Shown: positions 24,601 through 36,600 of the stretch, piece by piece | How the letters are laid out: every line of letters begins with the position of its first letter | How positions within the stretch are numbered: position 1 is the first letter of the stretch | Source of the DNA: Enoplolaimus lenunculus | Lineage: Eukaryota > Nematoda > Enoplea > Enoplida > Thoracostomopsidae | Length of the DNA: 64,000 bases | Assembly (NCBI GenBank): GCA_030248215.1 | Contig: JASANG010000457.1 | Span: 106,045 to 170,044 of the forward strand | Reading direction: 5' to 3' | Translations under genes and position numbers: made by a program | The notes under the pieces: generated by a model | Seen by the model: the letters and a program-made list of their open reading frames with translations, nothing else | Databases searched by the model: none | Told to the model about the DNA's origin: nothing

Positions 24601-27600
24601 GATATGCCTTGTCCACTGCGGTATTAGACACTACAATTTATTTTCTTTGGAGAGTGGTTGCTCGAATTTTGGTTTTTATACTGGTACTGGAGCATGAACT
24701 GCCAACATTCCTTTATTTCTAAGTGTTAGTTTGTTGCTAAGTGTTCTTAGGTACCGGCAAGACGCTTGTAGCTCGTGCACTTGCGAACGAATGTAGCCAA
24801 GGGGACCGGAAAGTATCGTTCTTCATGCGAAAAGGCGCTGACTGTCTCAGCAAATGGGTTGGAGAATCCGAGCGCCAGTTGCGGTTGTTGTTTGACCAGG
24901 CAAGCATACTAGAAGAACCATGGATTATTTTTATTACTATTATACGAGCCAATTTTGAGATACGCAATTGCAGTAGTTTGTCAGTTTGAAAACATATACC
25001 TGTCTGGTGGTAGATGCTATGCGCATTAGAGCATAAGCCTTAGAAATCGTATTCTAAACTGTGTGTTGTATTTATTGCCATTGTTCTAAGACAGACGAAT
25101 TGCAATAGACAAGGATCTGGAATTCCCTACAGTACTAAGGCAGGTCGAATGAAAAGGAAACAAATAAGTGCAAAACTGCTAGTTTCGGTGTGCGTTTATT
25201 TTAGGCATACCGCATGAGACCCTCTGTTATATTTTTTGACGAAATTGACGGTCTTGTCCCAGTGCGATCAGCGCGTCAAGATCAAATTCATTCATCGATT
25301 GTAAGCACGCTGTTGGCAATAATGGACGGCTTGGATAGTCGTCAGGTATGCATATTGTAGCTGTAACTAAGTCAGAGGTTTCCAACAGGGATGGGAGTCT
25401 TGGTCTCGGCAAGTCTCAGTATTTGGCAGATCTCAGTTTGTTGTGTCTCGGTGATTTGGAACCGAGACCAGAAGTCGAGCATTTAGCAAATGTATCACTG
25501 TATTCTGGTGTTTCACTAGTAGGTGGTGGCGAGCCGACAATACCAAAGTTCCCCCCACTCGGCAAATGCCTCCATGTTCAGCCCCAATCGAAAAATTCCC
25601 CCATGTTCGCAATTTTCCAATTCGCTCAAATATGCCAGTGGTAATGCTTATCAGTTACTTTTTCCGTTTAAGTAAGGTCTTAAACTGGAAATTATTTATT
25701 AAGCAAACATTTTGCTCAAAAATTAAAAATTTTGCAAAAAGAAAAATTTTACAAAAAAATCAAAATTTTTGTGCCTTCTGGTTTAACCGGGGCGTTTCTT
25801 GAAAGTAGGAATGTGCCGATACCAAAAATTTTGCCGATATGGATGCCGATTTTTATTTTGAAATTTTTGCTGATGCCGAACCTGACTGTTATGTGCAAAA
25901 AGTATCGGCAAAGAATCGGCAGTTTGTTTGCAGTGACAATGCCGATGCCGATGCTCACGAAAAGTGCCGATTGTTACCGGTGCCGATTAATCGGCGCATC
26001 CCTTTTTAAAAGCACCCCCACTTGGCAACCCCCCTCCGGCTGAACCGGGGGGGCATCTCTAAAAAGTCCCCTCTACTCAAGATTAGGCTAGCGAAACGCC
26101 AGATATTGTTGAAGTGATGGCCGATGAAAAAATTTCCCTGTGAAATTATGAAATTAATGATTTCGAAAGATATTCTGAAAAAACACAAAAAACTATGAAA
26201 AACTTATAAACTTAAAAAAAGCGCAATAATGTAATAATTTATTTGGAAAATTTTAATTGTTTCGGAGATGGCCAAAAATTGACAAAGACCGACACTTTTC
26301 TGGGCTGGTCTTCGTAGTCAGGTTTCGATCACGGTTTTTAATCTAGACCGCAAATCTCTGGTTTCCAATTTGATTCTTTTTTGTTGGATTAAATGTTGCC
26401 AGAAACCTGTACTATTTTGAGCTTCCGGTCCTGACTATGCACTCCAACCCCCAACTCAGAAATTCGTCCTCCCCCCTGGTTTATACCCCCACTACGCCGC
26501 TACCCAACTAATGTCAAGCTAAATTGATCTGTTTTTGACTTGAATCAAAAGTCTATTTAAGTTTTGTTTCTGCAATCCAGCCAATGTAATATTGGTTCTA
26601 TCGGAATGTATTATTAACCGTAAGGTGAATAAAACCGGGATCGGGAAATGAAAAATACCTGTTACCATAAAATTCGTTTGTAAGCACTATTTTGGATTCC
26701 TTAATGATGTTCTATCAGGAATTTTTGGAAGATATGAGTAATTGCAAAATTTAGAATTTATAGAATGAATGCTGTATCCACAAAAAGTTGTCTAAAGCAC
26801 GTATTCTGACAATCTACGTTTCGAAAATTTGAATTAATAAGCTAGAAAATGACCCGTTATTTGAAAAATTTCGAATAAACAATTGGTATCAGGGTGCAAC
26901 CGGAATTCCGGTTCCGGTTCCGGCATTTTTTCACCTTCCGGTTCCGGTTCCGGTAAATTTTTACCGGATTGAAAAATTCCGGTGTTATAATTTGGCCGTT
27001 TTTTTAACTTTGCTAATCTTTAAGAATCTCTTTAGAAAGCCACTTGTATTCCGAATATAAGCCATTGATGGTGGATTTCACTTCAGTCGACGACGAAAAT
27101 CTAAAATACAACAAATAAAATAAATACCTATGTTCGACTAAGGTTATTTCACAAATAATAGAGCAAAAAATAAGATTAAAATGAAATTTTTGGTGAAATG
27201 CATTTTTCACTATCCGGTTCCGGTTCCGGTTCCGGTAAAATTTTCAAATTCCGGTTCCGGTTCCGGTAAATTGTAATTCCGGTTGCACCCTGATTGGTAT
27301 AATTAAAAATTGTGGCGAAAAATACCGGATTTGCTTCCGGAACCCAGGCTTCAACAGAAATTGCTGTTCCAGCCGAAATTCCTGCAGCAAAAGTCCGTAA
27401 ATTAGAATACTGATGTGTTTCAGTAAAACTTAATGATGAAGTAACTGAAAATTCGCTTATGCCATTTTGGTTAGTTTTCTAAAATTCCAAAAGTATTCGG
27501 TGATTAAAATTGTTGCAAATTCCGATTCCTGAACAGACCGGATTTCTCAGTGGCAAACAGAACCGAGATTTCAGTTGCTCTCTGATTACAGTATACAATT

Positions 27601-30600
27601 CCGTGTTTTTACTTTAAACGGTGTTTTTAGAATGAAATTTGTGAATCAAGATTGATGTTATTTTCAGTATATAGATTATTTTTCGCTGAACTTAACTCGC
27701 CACAGTAAAATACAATCGAAACAAACATGATCCCTTGACTGTGGGGTTGTATACGCGGTGAGGCCGTTCTGTCACTCGAGGGTTCGTTTTCGATTCCATA
27801 TTGAGTACGCATTGAGAAACGTCGATATGCTTCTCAGTGCATTAAACATATATACGTGCCGTCTTAGGTTAATGCATTCTGCCACTCAGACTTGCTTACA
27901 TATTTGTATCGGCGAATCATCCCCTTTTATTTCATGGTCAAGCACCTGTGTACAATGCCCGGGCTCCTGTAACCAATGTGCGGCCGAATATTAATTTTAC
28001 CTTATACCATTGCCGGATGAACGTATCGAATAATTAATTCTCTGGTGTATAGAGTGTACTTTTAGGACGTCATCGTAATTGGAGCGACTAATCGACTGGA
28101 TGCAATTGATTCTGCGCTTCGACGACCGGGACGTTTTGATCGTGAACTGAAATTTTCACTGCCAAATTTAAGTGTATGTCGATTTCTATAACCGTTTTTA
28201 TCATTCAGTTTTGTCTTTAAATGGTCTCATTATCACGATGCTGTGTATTCTGGTGGCCCCGAAAGTTACAATTTTTATCGAGGCGTGGCTGCCGCTAAAA
28301 TCGCGTCAATACCAACTTGGGAAGGAGATCCTCACAGGTATAGTCAATTGTAAGCAACAATTTTCTACTACATAAGATTTCAACAGCTAATACAAATACA
28401 TACATGTATCTTGATTCTTCCATCACCATGTATTACATCTTCCGCATATAAATCCATTGCATATGCATCAGCATTTTCCAGGCTTCACTCATTACACAGG
28501 AAACCGGAACAGGAATTGCTAATATTATACACCGTCGAATTACTGATCATTGACTTAATTCAAAATAAAATTTGTTGTTTGTGGACTGTTTAGCGATTTC
28601 ATTATTAGTGGTTTCATTAGGTAGTTCTTAAGTTCTACAAATACATGCCTCGAATACTTTAAGCACGAAGACTATTCAGACGAAACACAAATTAGAAAAA
28701 AAACAGAGTTTCCGCTAATATTACGCGACTTATTTTGTTTCCAGGCGCGGCGCGAAATTTTTGAAATTCATACCCGAGGATGGAATCCACCTGTCAGTTC
28801 GATGGTATTAGATAAACTTAGCGAAAAGTGTGTGGGTAAGTTATCTTTAATGGTAATACTGGAAGCGGTTAACGTAACGAACGGGCCTTATGTTCTTTGG
28901 TGGTCCCGAATATCATAAAACTGCTTTTGACAAGTAGTGGACATATTTGACAACTTGCTGCGATTACCTTTCTGGGCAAGTGAAGCTGATAGTTTTTCAG
29001 ACACTGAAATACAATTAAAACTTCAAGTTGACAATTAATTCTTATTTCAGTAAACATATACTTTTGCGCGACTCAATTACCTTCAACAGGGATCATATTG
29101 CATGTTATATCCGGTTATCATTCGGTTCCGGTTAATAATTCAATATCCGGTTCCAGTATCCGGTAAATATTAATATCGGGTCGCACCCTGATCTGTTTTA
29201 CAGTGAATGTTATTCATGTTGCTGTGATATATTCCCAGCCATATACAAGAAATGGGTGCTGAAAATGGATATGAGCAGCTGTCGGTATGATATAAGTAGC
29301 GGTTTTTATGAAAATTTACTGAACTGCAGGCAAATTCCGCAAATACATGCAACAATACATGATAGAAACGAGAAAAACTACGATTCCTATTCCGAAAATC
29401 CGCGTGATCTAGGACACCACCAGATATTAATGTAGGTACTATATTTAACGAATACTGAAACCGGATAGCGAATTTTTTCCACAACCGGGTTGACCGGATA
29501 TAGCATTTTAGTTTGTACAGTGTTGAAAATTATTTGAGTCGCGCAATTTACGAATTGAATTTCTAGTTTTGATTTTTTGTTTTTACTTTAGTGTCGAAAA
29601 CTCGAGTTTTTGACTTGTCCGAAAATACAATCGAAGCAAGGCATCAAATATGTGTACTTGTAAAAACAGTTTTATGATGTTCGGTACCACAACCGTGAGA
29701 TATTAAACGTAATCGCAAAACACATCCCATTCGCACCCTGCTAAATTCGGAACCGAAACTGGATTTGAATCGTAATTTCGTTTGCACCTTGCTGTTAGGC
29801 AAGCTTTGTTTTGACTGTTAAAATTTAATTTATTCGGGTTATCACTTTGGATTTTGAAATCAGTCTATAGCGACCTGTTTTGCCGTAGGCATTGAGTATT
29901 CATTGCGCTTATAATACCGTATATAGGAATCGAACTTAGAATCTCCTTCCAGACAAAATTGGTATGCTTAAAACAAGTTACGTGCCGATGCCATAATTTT
30001 GCCGATACTTATGCTGATTCTTTTGAAATTTTTTCGATGCCTATACCAATGTCATTTCGATCACTTTTTAACTCAACATGGGATGTGCCGATACCAAAAT
30101 TTTTGCCGATGATACTGCATTACATTATTATGTGAATGCTTAAACCCGGACCATCATAAACGATTATAATTTTATAAGAACGGTTAATTACAATTAATTT
30201 TTTCAAACACAAACGTAAGAGATAACAATTTTCCTGAGCAGACAAACTGGTGTGCGCCCAGAAATGAAATTGATAGCATTCCAACTGACTGTTATGTGCA
30301 AAAAGCATCGGCAAAGAATCAGCAATTTTTTGCAGTGCCGATGCCGATACTCACGAACAGGTTCTCCGCGACGACTGCTTCTACGGAGCGGGAACCACCC
30401 AGCCACGTCAAAATGGCTGGCCAAAGATCGTCAACATCTCCGAAGTCCAAATACTCACGAACAGTGCCGATTATTACCGATGCCGATGCCGATTAATCGA
30501 CACATCCCTAACTAAAAGGCATCACTTATATGATTAGGCGCACTTATATGCAGTAGTAAGTAAAAAAATTTAGCTCGTTAAAATTCACTGCTAAGTACAA

Positions 30601-33600
30601 GAAATGTCGGCAAAGAATCGGCTTTTTTTATGCAATGCCAATTTGTTAGCACAGCCTTCTTAAGACAGCACGATGCAACATTCCACCGGTTTACTTTACA
30701 GGATTTTGTGGTGCCGATATCAAAGGATTGTGCACAGAGGCGTGTATGAATGCACTGCGTCGGCGCTATCCTCAAGTGTACAATAGTTCAGCTAAATTGT
30801 TACTGAATATTGATCAAATCGAGGTATAATTTGATTGATTGATTGATTGATTGATTGCTCAATGTATGCTGATTTAGTTAATCACGTGTTGCCTGCAAAT
30901 TGTTTCGGAAAATGCTGCTATTACTCAACTAGTTTTTTGAGTGTAATTACAAAGATGTCTCAGCAGACAACTTTTTTATGTCTATATACCAAATTTCGTT
31001 GCGTAAATACGCATTTGAGAGTATGGACATTCATCGGAGTTGGTTTTTCAACGCGATTAAAAAATTATTGAAACAGTCGTCTTAAGAATGTAAGTCGCAT
31101 AAATTATAATCGTTTATGATGGTTAGGGTTTAAGTCTTCACATAATTATGTAATTTAGTATCCTATCTGTTCATTAAGCATAGTGTTCTAAAGTTGGAAT
31201 CGGCATCGGTTCGCCATTGGTTCGGCATCGGCAAAATTTCAAAATAAGAATCGGCGTCTGGTATAAATTATTGTACTTAAAAATCCGGAAATTGCGGATA
31301 ATTTTGGCGCTTGCAATAGGGTTGTAAAAACTAGGGACCAGGTCAACTGTGGGGACGGGTCGGATTCCGGCAGAATAAACAGCAGAACTTTGTATTTCGT
31401 AAAATATAATTTAAGTTGTGTTCTTAATATTTTTCAGATACTCGAAACTGATTTCGACGCTGCATTTATATCAATGTATCCATCAATTCAACGCGGCCTT
31501 GTCCAGCCATTGCGTACACTGCCATCTCATCTTAGACCTTTGCTCTCTAAACCGCTGAATGCGATTGTTGACTTGTTGCCACGATCGTTTAGTATGTGTA
31601 AGTCTTGTGTTTGTGCTTTGCGAATGGTAAATATTATTGCAAGCAATAACGGAGCACACAACGTTAGTTTATTGAACAATATAACAACACATTGGTATAG
31701 TAATCATAACAGTCATTGGTGATCTTTAAATGTATGAAAGTTATTCTCTAACAGTTTGCACTAATTGAGCTTGGGCTGGGGGTTCGGTACTGGCGCGCCC
31801 ACTTGCCAAAAGCCCCCCCCCACTTAAGATTTCCTCCCGGTTCAGCCCTCATGAATTAAACTCACTGAAAATTCTGCAACCACCCCACCCAGAAATTCCC
31901 CTCGGCTGTGAACCGGAACGACCGGTTGCTGCCCCCATTGCGCCGTTACCTAGCGAATGCCCAGCTTGGGATTATAGTTTTACTTAACACATTTGATGTT
32001 TTTAATGTAGTTTGCCCTAAAGATCCTATACATAATTATGGCATTATCCAAAAACTATGGAAACTAAATTGTTTGGTACTGGGATAGTGAGTATTTCATA
32101 AATTTGTATTATTATCCAGTTCATCTGTTTTGTTGAAGAATACATTATGCTTGATTTGTTATGATTGTGGAATATAACAGATACAAAACAGTGAATGATG
32201 AAAAATTGATACTGTGCAGGGTGCAATGTACTTAGTAGAGCAAAGAGTCGATGATGACTATACTATATGGACAATAATATGCAACTTACACACTATGGCA
32301 TATTACAAAACGTACCGGAGCGCGTTGCGTTTTGCCGACCTCCCTCGGTTTATGGAAGGGGTAAGTTTCTAGAAACGATTCCCTTCTTCGCATGCAGCTG
32401 CCATTAGACTTGCTCTTGATATAGAGCACAATGTACGTAGGAGTTTTGACTGACAGTTCATATACCTGTAATGGGAAGTCGGACAAAAACGCAGTGAGTG
32501 TTTGTACGTATTGTAGCATGCAAAGTTAAATGAGTTGTATATTCTAATCTAATAGTGATCAGCATACACGCTTGGTATAACTAAGCGGTATAAGGTTATG
32601 TGATGGGCTCTTGTGCACTTCCCCCCCCCTTTAAATTTTAAGGTTAAAGTTTAGGCTGGTTGACCGAGTACTACACTGTTTAGCCGAAAACAGCCGATTC
32701 CATATTTATAGTAAAATAATTTACGTACTTAGCGCTGCGTTGTACGTCTTGATTCTCCTGGCGAAAAACATTCTCCGTTCATATTCAAAATTCAAGAGCG
32801 AATTAGTACACATCGAATGTGCGATATGAACATCCGTCGTAAAAATTGGCGTGGGATAAGAGTAAAAAAATTCCGAAACCGGAATTCCAATCGCACCCTG
32901 GTGGGCATTATAGAGGTTGTTTCCTCTTGCTGATCAACTGAGAAAACTTTTAAACAATGTAAAATAGTGACTTAGACAAAAATTAGCTTTATGTCCCCAT
33001 GATCATTAAGTTTCGCCCTAAACTTCTGAACAAAATTGCCGCCACACGTCTGGATGATAACATCGCTCAAGTAAACACAAACGGATAATTAACATTCGCA
33101 GCTGGTGTCGCGTTCGCATTTGCAGCCGCAGCGGCTGCGTTTGCTCGTGCTTCAAGCAACGCCTCTTGTTCTTCACGGGTTCGCGCCAACGGTCCGTATT
33201 TAGCGAACATTTTTTGACGCGCGTTACTAATAGATTTGACCAGGATATCTTTGAATAGGATCGGATTACGAACGATTAGCCGGTAGCCGTCTGAGTGTGT
33301 ATCGTCAGTGACGCCGGCATCATTCAGAGCACCGAGGCATGTCAGGGGGTGGCAGACAATTTCACCACCCTCGGCGTATTTGGTACGCGATCGGGTTGGA
33401 CCACCTTCGCCTAGATAGCTGAAAATCGACGCACATTGTAGACGGGCGTAGCCAGAATTTATAAAAGGGGACTTGCGCTGGAAAATGCAACTTTTTACTT
33501 AAAACTACAGGTGTATTCAGTTAAGGTCATGTTGCATAGCCGGAAGCAGATAGTAAAAAATATGCAACTGATACTTTTCTTAGTGCTGGTTAATCGTTAG

Positions 33601-36600
33601 CGTCGACTTACATTATTAGTTCAGATATGTTAAATTCGTCAAGTTGAACTTTAATGTTTGAAACTCAAAAGTCTTAACACCAAGAGTACCGTAAAATTCT
33701 TATGAAACAAATGTCGGATTTAATTGCGCAACTGGATAGTGACACCCTGGTGTTCCCTTAATGAACCGAATACCGGTTGTACCCTGGTACATGTTGGCAC
33801 AATTTTAAGCCAAGTTAATCGTAATGAGAATCATAAAGTACAAATTTACCTGTACGCAATGATGAGTTCGTTTCCACCGCAAAGCTCACGCAGTTTATTG
33901 TTGATCCATTTTCGCGTGTTTGAATAAGTCGTGAAATCCATACCAGTATTAAATAGTAGATCAAGGATTTTTTGTTGAACCGAATTGCGTTGCCGATTGA
34001 ACGTAATTGGTTTTGGAATGTCTAGCGCTGTGTTGTTGTTATTGTTGGTTGCACTAATACTTAAGTTGTCGCCAATGGTTGCCAGTGCAAGACATTGAGA
34101 TGTCGTAGTGGCGGTGGTTGAGTCAAGCGGATTTGAACCGACTGACGGAGTAGTTATAATGCCCAGTTGTGTGTCTGACAGTGGTTGTGCGGTTTTGCCT
34201 AAAATTAAATTTTGTACTTAGTTGTAGCTAAAATTAAGTTGCGTTGCTCGGTTTTAGCTAAAAATAAATTTAAAAAATGTAACGTCTCATTTCAATTTTG
34301 AGCAGTGGCTGTGTGTATTACAATTTGCTGAATTAATGTACTTACGTATAATAATTACTAGTCTGCCAGCTTTGCGCAATGCGCAAAAGTTAGCGAAAGC
34401 ACAGAAATTTTCTTGCAAAGTGTCTTTTCATAGAACAATGACGTGTATTTCTTAAGAAATGATTGTAAACAAAAAGTAACGTTGGAAAGTTGCCCAAAAT
34501 ATGTATCTGGGGCGTTCCAGCTTTAATATATAAATTGATTTGTTTAAAGTTGGTACGTACATTCTGTTTTAATCTGGAAAATGCGAAACGTAAAATCGGG
34601 GGATCGGAATATTTGACATTTTTGATTCGTTTTTGAATTTACCTTAACCGGATACGATATTGAATTTGAATTTTTTACCGGAACCGGATACCGGATATTG
34701 TATGTGTTGAACTAAGTTTTTCGCTGTAGTTTTAGCGTGCTTCTGTTATAAAGTTCATAATTTGGTTGCTAATAAACTGAAATTATTTAAACCAATCTGC
34801 GTTTAACTTCTCGCTTGCTTACATAAGTTAAAAGTAGCTGAAAATGTAAGAAAACTTAAACTTCTTGACTTGCTCAGAACTGTGATCGCTGCGAGATGTT
34901 AAGGACCCTCACATGAAAAAAGCAGCATTCTGATACTCGGCAACAACAGTAAATATCCGCAGGGCCGGAGTATAGTTAGTAGGGCCTCCCAAACAGGTCC
35001 GAGTAGGAGGCCCCAGTAAAATATTTTACAAGTACAGTTTCGTTGTCAGCGGAAAAATTTTTTATTTAGCCAAAGTGGGGCTTCCCAATGGTTGAACTCC
35101 AATTGGGGGTTTGAGGGGCGCTTCCGCAGGCACTGAATATCGGTAGTTTAATACCGAATACGGATATCTGGTTTTAACCATGGATCGACCGGATATCCGG
35201 TTCGGTTTAATATCCGGCAAAATCCGACAATCATATCCGGTCCCGGTATCTGGTATAAACCTACCGGATATTTGTGGTTGTGGTTCCAAATATCATAAAA
35301 CTTTTTTTGCACGTCAAAATACTAGATATTTTGAAACTACTGCAATTCCGAGCAATTCATGAATGAAAATTTTTTGCACGACTCAAATACTTCCAATCCG
35401 GTTAACATCCGGCTGCGGTTCCGGTACAAAATTCACTATCCGGCTCTGATTCCGGTATCCGGTAAAATTAGTATCCGGTCGATCCCTGGTAGCTACGTAT
35501 TAGCTGTTCAGGTTGCTGACAGTATACATATTTGAGAAAATGTGGAACACAAAATAAATACTTACTGTTTTGAGATTGTACAAGCATTGACGAAGTCAAA
35601 TACTCCAATAGTTCGCCATCTGCGTTCACTGCATTAGTTACTTTTGCAGTGTCAGCTCTCATGAACGAGTCATCGTCTTGATTAGAGATCTGAAATTTAT
35701 ACCTGTACGATGAATTGATGGCAGTTTTTAAATTTCTTCCTAAAAACGGCAAACTTCAATCTACAGAGATGGTTTTGTTTTATTTGGTTTTCATATCTTT
35801 TGTTATCGTTCGTTCAGGGAACCTGCCGCCTTCATGAACTAACGACAACTTGAACGGATACAGTAGCAGAATGGGAGGGATCAACCTTACATGAAAGTAA
35901 TTTTTTGCTAAATCCTTGATGATAGATTGGCCTTGTTCACTATTGTGTCAAAGCATTTACAATTTGATAAATCAGCATGATTATGTTGATAAATCAGCAT
36001 GATGTGTATTAGTACTATGGGTGTTCTGTCTGAAATCCAAAAATCCGCAGTTAGTCTGGTTTCAGACAAATTTCAAAAGGTTGTCGCTAGAGCAAAACGA
36101 GAACATATTGTTTGCCAAATAGCCAGGAAACACATATATGTGTTACCTGATCAATTCCATCTTCGCTCGCGTCGTTAGTTGACTGTGGTGAGCACACTTC
36201 GGTTTTGATTAATACCGCTGTTGGGTCGAATATTTGTTGTTGTTGTTGTTGTTGTTGCTTTTGTTGCTGCTCATCAACAGATTGGCGCAACAGTCCCGAC
36301 TGGCCTATTCGTGGCAGTTTATTTGGCGGTTCGCCAACTTTGCAATCAGTTCCGGCCTGCTCTGTTGTTGCTGCTTGTCTCGATTCGCCGTGAGATGATG
36401 TTTTGTCAATGCTCGCTTCCTCATCTTCGTCATCGTCTGTTGGGTTCTCGTCGTCGCTGTTGTTGTTACCATGTTCAGCGTTGGCTGAAAATATACTTGT
36501 TGTAGCAGATATTTTACTTGCGATGGATAGTTGTTGAACGAGTTGGGCGGTGTTGGTGTAAACTTCGCCAGTTGTAGGATTGATGAGATATGGTTTGGAC

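Noticed and set aside
33067-33418. BEN domain in gene B
   Set aside because: Only a loose pattern of helices agrees; the characteristic residues could not be matched.
36205-36505. Plus-strand frames with Cys or Val runs
   Set aside because: They are the reverse reading of the glutamine tract and flanks of gene B exon 2.
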